A DNA stretch of 64,000 bases. Source: Herbaspirillum sp. SJZ106. GTDB lineage: Bacteria > Pseudomonadota > Gammaproteobacteria > Burkholderiales > Burkholderiaceae_D. Of this stretch, positions 9,154 to 18,340 are shown piece by piece (the stretch's first letter is position 1; the number at the start of each line of letters is the position of its first letter). A program made the translations under genes and the position numbers. The notes under the pieces are model-generated. The model was not told where the DNA came from. It did not search any database and saw only the letters and a list, made by a program, of their open reading frames with translations. The stretch is from contig NZ_VFNI01000004.1 in NCBI RefSeq assembly GCF_006715495.1, forward strand, positions 67,013 through 131,012, written 5' to 3'.

Positions 9154-10188
9154 ATGCAGATTCCCGCCATTCCATCGATCCACGATCCCGAGTTGGCGGC
9201 GCGGCTCGACCATCGTATCGACGACAAGACCAAGCCGCAAGGCAGCCTGGGCGTGCTGGAGCGGTTGGCGCGCCAGATCGGGCTGATCCAGCGCAGTGAG
9301 CGTCCGGCGCTCGCTAGGCCGGCCATCGTGGTTTGCGCCGGCGACCATGGCGTGACTGCGGAAGGAATTTCCGCCTATCCCCAAAGCGTGACCTGGCAGA
9401 TGGTCGAGAATTTCCTGGCCGGCGGCGCGGCTATCAACGTGTTCGCTCGGCAGAATGACTGCGCATTGCATATCGTCGATGCCGGGGTGAACCATGACTT
9501 TGGCGAGCGCCTCGGCCTGGTTGACTGCAAGGTGGCGCCTGGCACCAGAAATTTCTGCGAACAAGCGGCGATGAGCGATCAGGATTGTGCACGCGCGCTG
9601 CAGGCCGGCATGCGCTTCGTCGACGGCCTGGACTGCGACGCGCTCGGGTTCGGCGAGATGGGCATCGGCAATACCACCTCGGCGGCGGCGTTGATGGCTG
9701 CCTTCACGGGGATTGCGGCCGCCGATTGCGTGGGCGCCGGTACCGGCTTGGATGCCAAGGGCATCGCGCACAAGCGCGACGTCGTCGAGCGCGCCCTGCG
9801 CCGGCATGCCGATGCCAGGGCGCCATTGGAGGTGCTGGCGGCATTGGGCGGCTTTGAAATCGCCTTCATTGCCGGCGCCATGCTGCGTGGCGCGCAAAGG
9901 CGCATGGTATTGCTGGTCGATGGCTTCATCGTCACCTCGGCCCTGCTGGCCGCGGCGGCTTTGCAGCCCGAGGTGCTGGACTATTGCGTGTTTTCGCATT
10001 GCTCCGGCGAAGCCGGCCATCGCCGTATGCTGGACTACCTCAAGGCCCGACCGCTGATGCAACTCGACCTGCGCCTGGGCGAGGGTACCGGCAGCGCGCT
10101 GGCATTGCCGCTGTTGCGCGCTGCGGTGAATTTCCTGGAAAGCATGGCGACCTTTTCCGCGGCCGGCGTCAATGGCAAAAATGGCTGA
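9154..10188 (+). CDS. cobT: Nicotinate-nucleotide-dimethylbenzimidazole phosphoribosyltransferase
   Basis: Transfers phosphoribose from nicotinate mononucleotide to 5,6-dimethylbenzimidazole, making alpha-ribazole phosphate for the lower ligand of cobalamin. The protein has KPQGSLGVLE near the N terminus, CAGDHGVTAEG, EMGIGNTTSAAAL, and the glycine-rich end RLGEGTGSALALPLL, all family signatures. The ATG at 9154 (MQIPAIPS, 344 residues) aligns with the usual N terminus. An in-frame ATG at 9118 would add 12 basic residues, and neither has a strong ribosome-binding site. A TATACT -10-like element (9092-9097) lies upstream. The gene overlaps cobS by 17 bp. Confidence 0.94.
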   Translation: MQIPAIPSIHDPELAARLDHRIDDKTKPQGSLGVLERLARQIGLIQRSERPALARPAIVVCAGDHGVTAEGISAYPQSVTWQMVENFLAGGAAINVFARQNDCALHIVDAGVNHDFGERLGLVDCKVAPGTRNFCEQAAMSDQDCARALQAGMRFVDGLDCDALGFGEMGIGNTTSAAALMAAFTGIAAADCVGAGTGLDAKGIAHKRDVVERALRRHADARAPLEVLAALGGFEIAFIAGAMLRGAQRRMVLLVDGFIVTSALLAAAALQPEVLDYCVFSHCSGEAGHRRMLDYLKARPLMQLDLRLGEGTGSALALPLLRAAVNFLESMATFSAAGVNGKNG

Positions 10189-11017
10189 GCATCCGCTGTC
10201 CGGGCAACCATATCCTGCGCCCGCCAGCCGTGGCCTGGCGCATCAGCTGCGGCTGTTTTTCATCGCGCTGCAGTTTTTCACGCGCTTGCCGATCCCGCGC
10301 TGGGTCGGTTTCCATCCGGACTGGCTGCAGCGCTGCACGCGTTATTTCCCGCTGGTCGGCTGGATCGTCGCCTGGGTGACGGCACTGGTATATGTGCTGG
10401 CGGCCCAGTTCTGGCCGCAGGCGGTGGCGGTGCTTTTATCTGTCGCGGCGGGCATCTGGCTGACCGGCGCTTTCCATGAGGACGGCTTTGCCGATGTCTG
10501 CGATGGCCTGGGCGGCGGCATCAGCCGGGAGCGTGCGCTGGACATCATGCGCGATTCGCGCGTGGGCGCCTATGGCGCGATCGGCATCGCCATGCTGCTG
10601 GCATTGAAGCTGGTGGCGCTCAACGCCATGCTGCCGTTGCAGCTGCTGGCCGCGCTGGGCATCGCCCATCCGCTGTCGCGCTGGCTGGCGACTTGCCTGA
10701 TCTGGCGGATGGATTACGTGCGCGAAGAGGGCAAGGCCAAGCCGCTGGCGCAGCACATGAAGGGCGGCGAATTCCTGCTCGCGACCGTGTTCGCCGTGTT
10801 GCCGGTGATCGGCGTGGCGTATTGGGGACTGATGTCCTGGCAGCGCATCGCCGCCGGCCTCATCTTGGCCGTGGTCGCTACGGCGTGGCTGGCGCGCAAG
10901 TTCAGCCGGCGCCTGGGCGGATATACCGGCGACTGCCTGGGCGCCGTCCAGCAATTGAGCGAGACCGCTTTCTACCTGGGTGCGCTGGCCGTGGCTCCCG
11001 GCTTTATCGGGAACTGA
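10172..11017 (+). CDS. cobS: Cobalamin synthase (adenosylcobinamide-GDP ribazoletransferase)
   Basis: Integral membrane enzyme that joins adenosylcobinamide-GDP to alpha-ribazole (or its phosphate), the penultimate or final step of B12 assembly. The 281-residue, highly hydrophobic protein shows FFTRLPIP near the N terminus, the acidic motif FHEDGFADVCDGLGGG, and the C-terminal GYTGDCLGAVQQ, all typical of CobS/CobV. It starts inside the end of cobT; an alternative ATG at 10181 is in frame. It is followed after 3 bp by the phosphatase gene cobC. Confidence 0.95.
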   Translation: MAKMAEHPLSGQPYPAPASRGLAHQLRLFFIALQFFTRLPIPRWVGFHPDWLQRCTRYFPLVGWIVAWVTALVYVLAAQFWPQAVAVLLSVAAGIWLTGAFHEDGFADVCDGLGGGISRERALDIMRDSRVGAYGAIGIAMLLALKLVALNAMLPLQLLAALGIAHPLSRWLATCLIWRMDYVREEGKAKPLAQHMKGGEFLLATVFAVLPVIGVAYWGLMSWQRIAAGLILAVVATAWLARKFSRRLGGYTGDCLGAVQQLSETAFYLGALAVAPGFIGN

Positions 11018-11020
11018 GCC

Positions 11021-11629
11021 ATGCAACTCCATCTGGTCCGCCATCCGGCGCCCATCCTCGACAAAAGTTATTGCTACGGCAGCAGCGACGTCGCCGTGGC
11101 GCCCGACACGCTGGCGTCGTGCTGTGAACGCGTCAGCCTGTTGCTGCCTCGCGCAGCGCCGATTATCTCCAGCCCCTTGCAGCGCTGCGCCGACCTGGCG
11201 CTGGCCCTGGCGCAGGCGCTGGATATCGAGAGCATCACCCTCGATCGCGGCTTGCAGGAAATGCATTTCGGCACGTGGGAGCTGCGCGCCTGGGACGATA
11301 TCGCCTGGGCCGAAGTCGAGGCCTGGAACCGCGATCTGCTGCACCATGCGCCCGGCGGCGGCGAGACGCTGCTGGCGGTGGCCCGGCGCGTATGGGATGT
11401 TTTCGATGCGCTGCGTCGCGCTGGCGATGCACAAGCCATCGCGGTATGCCACGGCGGTTCGATCCGCATGCTGCGCGCCTGCGCGGCATGGCATGCCGAA
11501 CACGGCGCCGATGCCGCGCCCGATGCCGGCGCGATGGAGGCGATCGCCCTGCGGGCCGCGGCTGACAAGCGCGATATCGGATTCGGCGAACTGATTACGC
11601 TCGAGATCGACGCCTTGGCGCCGGGCTGA
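11021..11629 (+). CDS. cobC: Alpha-ribazole phosphatase (histidine phosphatase family)
   Basis: Dephosphorylates alpha-ribazole phosphate or adenosylcobalamin phosphate in the nucleotide-loop pathway. The 202-residue protein begins LHLVRHP, the catalytic RH motif of the phosphoglycerate-mutase-like superfamily (here RHP rather than the commoner RHG), followed by SSPLQRCADLA, FGTWELRAWDD and the second catalytic His in VCHGGSIRML. Family membership is clear. The specific substrate comes from its place directly after cobT and cobS. It converges on the response regulator gene at 11663. Confidence 0.88.
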   Translation: MQLHLVRHPAPILDKSYCYGSSDVAVAPDTLASCCERVSLLLPRAAPIISSPLQRCADLALALAQALDIESITLDRGLQEMHFGTWELRAWDDIAWAEVEAWNRDLLHHAPGGGETLLAVARRVWDVFDALRRAGDAQAIAVCHGGSIRMLRACAAWHAEHGADAAPDAGAMEAIALRAAADKRDIGFGELITLEIDALAPG

Positions 11630-11662
11630 TTCCGGCCGCCGCCGATCTCAGATATTTCCTTC

Positions 11663-12319
11663 TCAGATCTTTCCTTCCAGGCGCAGCGACTCCACCGCGA
11701 ACTTGATCAGTTCGGCCTGGCCGTCGATATTGAGCTTGCGCTTGATGTTGAGCCGGTGGGTTTCGACGGTGCGCACGCTCAGGTCGAGTTCGCGCGCAAT
11801 CTGCTTGTTGGATTCGCCGTTGGCGATATGCTTGAGCACCTCGCGCTCGCGCAGCGTCAACAGGTCGCGTTCCGGCAGCGGTTGGGTCAGCTGGCGCAGC
11901 AGTGCGGCGCTGTAATAGATCCCGCCCGATTTCACGGTTTCGATGGCTTGCACGATATCCTGGCTGGGGGCGTCCTTGAGCACGTAGCCGCGGGCGCCGG
12001 CCTGGATCGACTGCATCACGTATTCGCCCTTGTCATGCATGCTCAGGATCAGCACCGCGATCTCCGGATGGCGGGCGTGGAACTGCGCCGTCAGTTCGAT
12101 GCCGTTGGTGCCGCGCATGTTGATGTCCATCAGCGCGAGGTCGATATTGCACTGGGCCGCGGCCGCCAGCGCTTCTTCCGCATTGCCGGCTTCGGCCACT
12201 ACCGCCAGGCCGGGCACCGCTTCCAGCCGGGCGCGCAAGCCGTCGCGCACCAGCGGGTGGTCATCGATCAGCATCACGCGGGTGGTGGCGCAAGGAACGG
12301 GCGCTTGGATGTCAGGCAT
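11663..12319 (-). CDS. NarL/LuxR-family response regulator
   Basis: DNA-binding partner of the adjacent kinase. The 218-residue protein has a receiver domain with VMLIDDHPLVRDGL, phosphoacceptor Asp in LALMDINMRGTNG (about residue 63) and switch Lys in GYVLKDAPSQ. A C-terminal LuxR-type helix-turn-helix follows (LTLREREVLKHIANGESNK ... VRTVETH). The start at 12319 (MPDIQAP) overlaps the end of the kinase gene by 8 bp, implying coupling. The kinase lies divergent to the cstA-type transporter, so that transporter is the likely target (inference). Confidence 0.92.
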   Translation of the reverse strand: MPDIQAPVPCATTRVMLIDDHPLVRDGLRARLEAVPGLAVVAEAGNAEEALAAAAQCNIDLALMDINMRGTNGIELTAQFHARHPEIAVLILSMHDKGEYVMQSIQAGARGYVLKDAPSQDIVQAIETVKSGGIYYSAALLRQLTQPLPERDLLTLREREVLKHIANGESNKQIARELDLSVRTVETHRLNIKRKLNIDGQAELIKFAVESLRLEGKI

Positions 12320-13703
12320 GGGAGCGTTCAAAAGGAGAGTGGCGGGGAACCAGGGCGGTGACCTGCGTGCCGGCCGGGGATGAGTCCAGGGCGAGTTCGC
12401 CGCCCACGGCTTCCATGCGTTCCTGCATGTTGCGTAGGCCGATGCCGCGCCGCGGGTGGTCGTCGACCTGGTCGACATTGAAGCCGGCACCGTTGTCGCG
12501 CACCTGCAGCATCACGAAGGTTTTCCCGCCGTGCAGGCGCACCGTGATCTCGGTGGCGCCGGCATGGCGCGCGATATTGGTCAACGCTTCCTGCGTCACG
12601 CGAAACAGCACGGTATTGACGACGTCCGGCAGCGGGCCGGTGTCGCCCTCGGCGTCGAAATGGATCGTCGTGCCAGCGTCGGCGCCGGTGGTTCCGCGCC
12701 ATTCCCCGCACAGGTGTTCCAGCGCGGCCGCCAGCCCCAGGTCGTCCAGGATGGCCGGGCGCAGGTCGTGCGAGATGCGCCGCACTTCGGCCAGCACGCC
12801 GTTGATTTGCCCGGCGGTTTTTTCAAACGCCCCGCGCGCGGCCTGCACCTGTTCCGGCGTGCCGTTGAGGCGGATCAGCGCGGCTTCGATCTGCAGCTTG
12901 ATCGATACCAGCCACTGGCTGATGCCGTCATGCAGGTCGCGCGAGAGGCGCGCGCGCTCGTCTTCCTGGGAACGCACTACCCGTTGCGCCAGTTGCCGCA
13001 GCTTGGCATCGGCGACGCGGTGTTCGCTGATGTTGAGCAGCAGTCCCGACAAGGCCACCGCCAGCGCGCTCAAGACCGCGATGATGGCGATCATCAGCAT
13101 GGTCTGGTGGACGTGGCCGGAAATCTGGTTGTCGATCTCCGACAGCGCCGCGTCGACATCGTCGAGATAGATGCCCGTGCCGATCACCCAGCCCCAGCGC
13201 GGCAAGCCCGCCACGTAACCGAGCTTGGGCGCGACGTTCTTGCTCGATGGTTTTTGCCACAGGTAGCGTTCGTAGCCGCCGCCCTGGTTGGCGCGCTCGA
13301 TGAGGTGCTGGATGGTCGGGCTGCCCGAGGCGTCGTGCCAGTCCCACATTGCGGTGCCGACCAATTCAGGTTGGCGCGGGTGCATCACGTTGCGGCCGTT
13401 CTGGTCGTAGACGAAAAAATAGCCATCGTCGCTGAACTCCAGGTCGGCCAGGATGCGCTTGGCTTCGTTGCGGATCGCCTCATCGCTGCGGCCGGTGCTG
13501 TAAAGGTGGCTGACCGCGTGGATGGCCAGATCCACATAGTGCTTGAGCTCTGCATTCTTGCTGGCCAGATAGGCGGCTTCGATCGAAGCGCGCTGCTGGC
13601 GCCCCAGTTCCACTGCCTGGTGCCGCACCACCAGTGCGATGGCGGCAATGGCCAGGCACAGCGGGACAATGGCGAGGAAGATGATTTTCTGGCGCAGTTT
13701 CAT
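12312..13703 (-). CDS. Membrane sensor histidine kinase with extracytoplasmic Cache domain
   Basis: A 463-residue kinase. A first membrane segment (IIFLAIVPLCLAIAAIALVV) precedes a single-Cache sensor domain, about residues 30-180, with the hallmark DGYFFVYDQNGRNVMHP and GWVIGTGIYLDDVD. A second membrane segment follows, then a HisKA_3 dimerisation domain with phospho-His in LSRDLHDGISQWLV and an HATPase domain (NIARHAGA, DNGAGF, GIGLRNMQER). Cache domains of this type often bind small carboxylates. With the adjacent cstA-type transporter, a pyruvate- or short-acid-sensing role is plausible but inferred. It is transcribed away from cstA, with a 351-bp shared control region. Confidence 0.93.
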   Translation of the reverse strand: MKLRQKIIFLAIVPLCLAIAAIALVVRHQAVELGRQQRASIEAAYLASKNAELKHYVDLAIHAVSHLYSTGRSDEAIRNEAKRILADLEFSDDGYFFVYDQNGRNVMHPRQPELVGTAMWDWHDASGSPTIQHLIERANQGGGYERYLWQKPSSKNVAPKLGYVAGLPRWGWVIGTGIYLDDVDAALSEIDNQISGHVHQTMLMIAIIAVLSALAVALSGLLLNISEHRVADAKLRQLAQRVVRSQEDERARLSRDLHDGISQWLVSIKLQIEAALIRLNGTPEQVQAARGAFEKTAGQINGVLAEVRRISHDLRPAILDDLGLAAALEHLCGEWRGTTGADAGTTIHFDAEGDTGPLPDVVNTVLFRVTQEALTNIARHAGATEITVRLHGGKTFVMLQVRDNGAGFNVDQVDDHPRRGIGLRNMQERMEAVGGELALDSSPAGTQVTALVPRHSPFERSHA

Positions 13704-14054
13704 GACGCGATTCTACCGAATGCTTTTTCACATTCGTCGAAAAGAAGGCGCATTTGCAACGCCGGAGCGGCCCCGGCGCCACGTTTTCCACAGGAATGGA
13801 GGTCGATTCGATGCCGTTCTCGGTAATTCTACGTAGAGGCTCTGCGTAGTCCTGCGCTTGTGGGGCCGGCCATCGATATCGAATACTACTGCCCGTTTCT
13901 CGAATATTTTTTACGCCGCAGAACGAGGACAAAACGGTGGCATCCACCGCGTTCCCGCCAGTGCGAGAAACGCCCGTTCGAGGACGGGACGCGCCAAGGC
14001 AAACACACAATAAAACATTCCTATCACCAAGATCCCCTTCGCGGGAGGAGAACA
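13704..14054. promoter_or_regulatory. Divergent control region between the two-component system and cstA
   Basis: 351 bp with no convincing gene. It must hold the promoters of both divergent units, although no clean -35/-10 pair stands out. An interrupted palindrome at 13829-13849 (CTACGTA, seven bases, TGCGTAG with one mismatch) resembles half-site pairs bound by NarL/LuxR-type regulators and is a candidate operator. Closer to cstA, the end of the region carries a strong GGGAGGAG ribosome-binding site. Confidence 0.5.
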
Positions 14055-16121
14055 ATGAACCGGACTATTTCCAGGCTGGGCTGGCTCGCGCTGGCCCTGG
14101 CAGGCGCATGTGCATGCGCCTACGTTGCGTTGCAGCGCGGCGAATCGATCAACGCGGTATGGCTGGTGGTGGCCTCGGTGTGCGTCTACCTGATCGCCTA
14201 CCGCTTCTACAGCAAGTTCATCGCCGAGCGGGTACTCGGGCTGGACGGCCAGCGCATGACGCCGGCCTACAAGTTCAACGACGGCCTGGATTACGTGCCG
14301 ACCAACAAATACGTGCTGTTCGGCCATCATTTCGCCGCCATTGCCGGCGCCGGCCCGCTGGTGGGACCGGTGCTGGCCGCACAGATGGGTTACCTGCCGG
14401 GCATGTTGTGGATTTTGGCCGGCGTGGTGTTCGCCGGCGCGGTGCAGGATTTCATGGTGCTGTTCATCTCCAGCCGCCGCGACGGCCGCTCGCTGGGCGA
14501 CCTGATCAAGTCCGAGCTGGGCCAGGTGCCGGGCGTGATCGCGCTGTTCGGCGCCTTCATGATCATGGTGATCATCCTGGCGGTGCTGGCGCTGATCGTG
14601 GTCAAGGCGCTGGCCGAGTCGCCCTGGGGCACCTTCACCGTGGCGGCGACCATTCCCATCGCGCTGTTCATGGGCGTGTATTCGCGCTACATCCGTCCGG
14701 GCCGCATCGGCGAGGTGTCGTGGATCGGCTTCGTGCTGCTGATGCTGGCCATCGTCGGCGGCCAGTATGTGCAGGAGCATCCGGCGCTGGGCCACATGTT
14801 CACCTTCGACGGCAAGCAACTGACCTGGATGCTGATCGGCTACGGTTTCGTCGCCTCGGTGCTGCCGGTGTGGCTGCTGCTGGCGCCGCGCGATTATCTC
14901 TCGACCTTCCTCAAGATCGGCACCATCGCGGCGCTGGCGCTGGGCATCGTGTTCATCGCCCCGCACCTGAAGATGCACGCGGTCACGCGCTTCATCGATG
15001 GCAGCGGCCCGGTGTGGTCGGGCTCGCTGTTCCCGTTCCTGTTCATCACCATCGCCTGCGGCGCCGTCTCCGGTTTCCATGCGCTGATCTCCTCGGGCAC
15101 CACGCCCAAGCTGCTGGAAAATGAAAAGCACGCGCGCTTCATCGGCTATGGCGCGATGCTGATGGAATCCTTCGTCGCCATCATGGCGCTGATCGCCGCT
15201 TCCTGCATCGAGCCGGGCATCTACTTCGCCATGAACAGCCCGGCCGCGCTGATCGGCACCACGCCGGAGAATGTGGCCCAGGTGATTTCGCAATGGGGCT
15301 TCCACATCACGCCCGAGATGCTGACCCACACCGCGCAGGCGGTCGGCGAGCACACCATCATCTCGCGCGCCGGCGGCGCGCCGACGCTGGCGGTCGGCAT
15401 GGCGCAGATCCTCTCCGGCGTGACCGGCGAGGCGATGATGGCGTTCTGGTACCACTTCGCCATCCTGTTCGAAGCGCTGTTCATCCTGACCGCGGTGGAT
15501 GCGGGCACGCGCGCCGGCCGCTTCATGCTGCAGGACCTGCTGGGTGCCTTCATCCCGCCGATGAAGCGCACCGACTCGTGGGCCGCCAGCCTGATCGCCA
15601 CCGGCCTGTGCGTGGCCGGCTGGGGTTACTTCCTGTACCAGGGCGTGGTCGATCCGCTGGGCGGCATCAATACCCTGTGGCCGCTGTTCGGCATCTCGAA
15701 CCAGATGCTGGCAGGCATCGCGCTGGTCCTGGCCACCTGCGTGCTGTTCAAGATGAAGCGCGACCGCTTCGCCTGGGTGACGGTGGCGCCGACCGTGTGG
15801 CTGCTGGCATGCACCCTGACGGCCGGCTGGCAGAAGGTGTTCGACGACAATCCGCGCGTCGGTTTCCTGGCGCATGCCGCCAAGTACCAGGCCGCGCTGG
15901 ACGAAGGCAAGCTGCTGGCGCCGGCCAAGTCGATCGAACAGATGCGCCAGGTGATCTTCAACGATTACATCGATGCCGGCCTGGCGGCGATGTTCATGCT
16001 GGTGATGGTGAGCGTGCTGGTGTTCGGCATCCGCACTGTGCTCAAGGCGCGTGCGGCCAGTCAGCCCAGCGTGCGGGAAGCGCCGTATGAATCCCTGCCG
16101 GCAGCTGCCGTGCAACCGTGA
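14055..16121 (+). CDS. cstA: CstA-family carbon starvation protein / peptide-pyruvate transporter
   Basis: Large inner-membrane carrier. E. coli homologues CstA and BtsT take up pyruvate (BtsT) and possibly peptides. The 688-residue protein has many membrane spans and the conserved N-terminal region YRFYSKFIAERVLGLD, PTNKYVLFGHHFAAIAGAGP, and LISSGTTPKLLENE. The ATG at 14055 follows GCGGGAGGAG, an excellent ribosome-binding site, and matches the family N terminus. It is followed 13 bp later by the small YbdD-like gene, the classical partner. The divergent Cache two-component system probably controls it (inference). Confidence 0.95.
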   Translation: MNRTISRLGWLALALAGACACAYVALQRGESINAVWLVVASVCVYLIAYRFYSKFIAERVLGLDGQRMTPAYKFNDGLDYVPTNKYVLFGHHFAAIAGAGPLVGPVLAAQMGYLPGMLWILAGVVFAGAVQDFMVLFISSRRDGRSLGDLIKSELGQVPGVIALFGAFMIMVIILAVLALIVVKALAESPWGTFTVAATIPIALFMGVYSRYIRPGRIGEVSWIGFVLLMLAIVGGQYVQEHPALGHMFTFDGKQLTWMLIGYGFVASVLPVWLLLAPRDYLSTFLKIGTIAALALGIVFIAPHLKMHAVTRFIDGSGPVWSGSLFPFLFITIACGAVSGFHALISSGTTPKLLENEKHARFIGYGAMLMESFVAIMALIAASCIEPGIYFAMNSPAALIGTTPENVAQVISQWGFHITPEMLTHTAQAVGEHTIISRAGGAPTLAVGMAQILSGVTGEAMMAFWYHFAILFEALFILTAVDAGTRAGRFMLQDLLGAFIPPMKRTDSWAASLIATGLCVAGWGYFLYQGVVDPLGGINTLWPLFGISNQMLAGIALVLATCVLFKMKRDRFAWVTVAPTVWLLACTLTAGWQKVFDDNPRVGFLAHAAKYQAALDEGKLLAPAKSIEQMRQVIFNDYIDAGLAAMFMLVMVSVLVFGIRTVLKARAASQPSVREAPYESLPAAAVQP

Positions 16122-16134
16122 CAGGAGCCCGGCC

Positions 16135-16350
16135 ATGAAAATCTCGGGAGCGCTCGCGCAACTGCTGGCCTGGCGTCGCCAGGCCGGCCGCACGCTGAAC
16201 CTGATGGTCGGCATGCCGGAGTACGACAATTACGTTGCCCACGTGAAGCATGCCCATCCCGACCAATGCGCGATGAGTTATGAGGAGTTCTTCCGCGAAA
16301 GGCAGGAAGCGCGCTACGGCGGGAAAGGGCGGGTGGGGCGCTGCTGCTGA
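16135..16350 (+). CDS. YbdD/YjiX-family small protein (DUF466)
   Basis: A 71-residue soluble protein with the family core GMPEYDNYVAH...HPDQ...MSYEEFFRERQEARYGG and a Cys-Cys end. Members of this family are encoded directly after cstA or btsT in many proteobacteria and are thought to be needed for transporter function. Spacing here is 13 bp from cstA, with an ACAGGAG ribosome-binding site, and a terminator follows. The start at 16135 (MKISG) is supported by that site. Confidence 0.92.
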   Translation: MKISGALAQLLAWRRQAGRTLNLMVGMPEYDNYVAHVKHAHPDQCAMSYEEFFRERQEARYGGKGRVGRCC

Positions 16351-16376
16351 CCAGGCGCGCATCTGGCCGCACAAGC

Positions 16377-16402
16377 AAGGAGGCTTCGGGCCTCCTTTTT
16401 TG
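16377..16402 (+). terminator. Intrinsic terminator of the cstA unit
   Basis: AAGGAGGC (16377-16384) pairs with GCCTCCTT (16390-16397) around TTCGG, followed by a T run. Confidence 0.92.
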
Positions 16403-16714
16403 TGGGCCGGCGCCGACGCTTGCGCCATGCCGCGCCGAGGAGAGGGGGCTGGCATGACAAAATGGCATCTTTTGCGGCGCCGCAGTTTTATCCGCCGGCG
16501 TGTCCAAATTACGGGCAAATTATTGGAAACCCTTGCCGTGAAAGGATGTCCGATACCCGATAACTGCTTGTCCACAGACTTGTTCACAGCTTCTGTGAGT
16601 AACTTTTCATCCGGGGGACAGGCCCGCTCAGGATCGGCGCGCATTTGCGTATAATGCCGGGCTGCCGCAGGCCTGTTGATAGCCTGGCATGATTCCTTTT
16701 CCAACAACGAAACG
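16403..16714 (+). other. Intergenic stretch with a candidate -10 element
   Basis: 312 bp without a recognised gene. A TATAAT at 16650-16655, 59 bp before the next start codon, is the only promoter-like element, and its -35 match is poor. A small hairpin CACAG/CTGTG lies near 16590. Confidence 0.4.
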
Positions 16715-17182
16715 ATGCGACGATTGCTGTTACTGCTGCTGACCTTCCTGCTCCCGCTGCAATTGCTGGCGGCGACGGTTGGCGACCTGCCGCCGGCAAT
16801 TGCCGGCGGGCAGGAGCAACGTTGCGCGTGGGAACCGGGGGCGGCGGCATTGCCCGGCTCCCACGGTTCCTCCGGTTCTATTGCGGACGGCATCGCCCCG
16901 GCGGCCGATGCGGTACAGGACATGCTCGCCGTTGCCATGGGGGCCGTGCTGGCGGCGGAATTGCCGCAACCGGCTGTCTCCGTCTCTGCCGCCGACCAGC
17001 CGGGCCTCGGCGACGAGGACGGCGATTTCCCCGCCCCCCAGGCGGAGAGCGAAGACCATACCATGCCGGCGCGCATTGCCACGCCGGACGCCTCCTGGCA
17101 ACCGTTCCCCCATCTCTTCACGGCCCCGTCGGGCTGGCTGTCCTTCCTGCGCGACCAGTTGCGTCCGCCCCCATTAGCCTGA
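16715..17182 (+). CDS. Hypothetical secreted protein
   Basis: A 155-residue product beginning MRRLLLLLLTFLLPLQLLAA, a strong signal peptide, followed by an Ala/Gly/Pro- and acid-rich region without a recognisable domain. An aromatic C-terminal segment follows (WQPFPHLF, GWLSFLRDQL). I do not recognise the family. A TATAAT element upstream and the signal peptide favour a real gene. The low-complexity composition and poor ribosome-binding site are reasons for caution. It precedes htpX by 122 bp on the same strand. Confidence 0.55.
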   Translation: MRRLLLLLLTFLLPLQLLAATVGDLPPAIAGGQEQRCAWEPGAAALPGSHGSSGSIADGIAPAADAVQDMLAVAMGAVLAAELPQPAVSVSAADQPGLGDEDGDFPAPQAESEDHTMPARIATPDASWQPFPHLFTAPSGWLSFLRDQLRPPPLA

Positions 17183-17304
17183 TTTCATTTTTCGTGCGCT
17201 GACGGCGTGCGCGGCGGCTGTGCCGCCGGCGCGCCTGCGCATGGTTTCGTCTGCCGCCCATTCCGCACGGGAGCGGGCGCATCATCATTCAATCGGGAAA
17301 AACC

Positions 17305-18180
17305 ATGAAACGCATCATCCTGTTCCTCGTCACCAACCTTGCCGTGATGCTGGTGTTGAGCTTTACCGCCAGCCTGCTCGGCATCAATCGCTACCTGACC
17401 GCCAATGGCATGAATTTCGGCATGCTGCTGGCGTTCTGTGCGCTGATCGGCTTTGGCGGCTCCTTTATCTCGCTGCTCATGTCCAAGACGATCGCCAAGT
17501 GGTCGACCGGCGCGCGCGTGATCGAGCAGCCGCAAAATTCCACTGAACTGTGGCTGGTCAATACCGTCCAAAGCCTGGCCACCCGCGCCCGGTTGCCGAT
17601 GCCGGAAGTCGCTGTCTATGACGGCCCGCCGAATGCCTTCGCCACCGGCGCCAGCAAAAGCAATTCACTGGTGGCGGTGTCCAGCGGCCTGCTGCAGGGG
17701 ATGACCAAGGAGGAGGTCGAGGCGGTGCTGGCGCACGAAGTGGCGCACATCGCCAATGGCGACATGGTCACGCTCACGCTGATCCAGGGCGTGGTCAATA
17801 CCTTCGTCATGTTCATCGCCCGCGTGGTCGGGTATTTCGTCGACTCGGCCTTGCGCCGCAACAGCGAGCAGTCCGGGCCGGGCATCGGCTACATGGTGAC
17901 CGTGATCGTCTGCGAGATTGTGTTCGGCATCCTGGCCAGCGTCATCGTCATGTATTTTTCGCGCCAGCGCGAATTCCGCGCCGACGCCGGCGCCGCTGCC
18001 CTGATGGGTTCCAATGCGCCGATGATCAATGCCTTGCGCCGCCTGGGCGGCATGCAGCCTGACGGCTTGCCGCAGAACCTGCAGGCATCCGGCATTTCCG
18101 GCCGCGAGTCGTGGCTGGGCCTGTTCTCCAGCCACCCGCCGCTGGCATCGCGCATCGCCGCGTTGCAGGCGCGCCGTTGA
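17305..18180 (+). CDS. htpX: Protease HtpX homolog
   Basis: Inner-membrane zinc metalloprotease (M48 family) that degrades damaged membrane proteins together with FtsH. The 291-residue protein has two N-terminal membrane spans, the zinc-binding HEVAH near residue 144, further hydrophobic segments around 155-215, and the third zinc ligand in [12 protein letters not shown]. The C-terminal [15 protein letters not shown] is also typical. Length matches E. coli HtpX. Confidence 0.96.
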   Translation: MKRIILFLVTNLAVMLVLSFTASLLGINRYLTANGMNFGMLLAFCALIGFGGSFISLLMSKTIAKWSTGARVIEQPQNSTELWLVNTVQSLATRARLPMPEVAVYDGPPNAFATGASKSNSLVAVSSGLLQGMTKEEVEAVLAHEVAHIANGDMVTLTLIQGVVNTFVMFIARVVGYFVDSALRRNSEQSGPGIGYMVTVIVCEIVFGILASVIVMYFSRQREFRADAGAAALMGSNAPMINALRRLGGMQPDGLPQNLQASGISGRESWLGLFSSHPPLASRIAALQARR

Positions 18181-18340
18181 TCGGCGCTGCCGTCCGCACG
18201 GCGTCGCGCCATGCGCCGTGCGGAGGGCCGGAGGCGTCCGTGATAGTCTTTAGGCCGTCGCCGGTGCAGTCTCTGCCGTCTTTTGTGCTGCCGTTCCAAA
18301 AAACAATTCAAATCATCCACCTCGAAAGGACCATTGACTG

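Noticed and set aside
13911..16229. A 772-codon minus-strand frame opposite cstA (and similar long frames opposite uvrC and pheST)
   Set aside because: The composition is the typical reverse-complement shadow of high-GC genes, and the sense genes are unambiguous.
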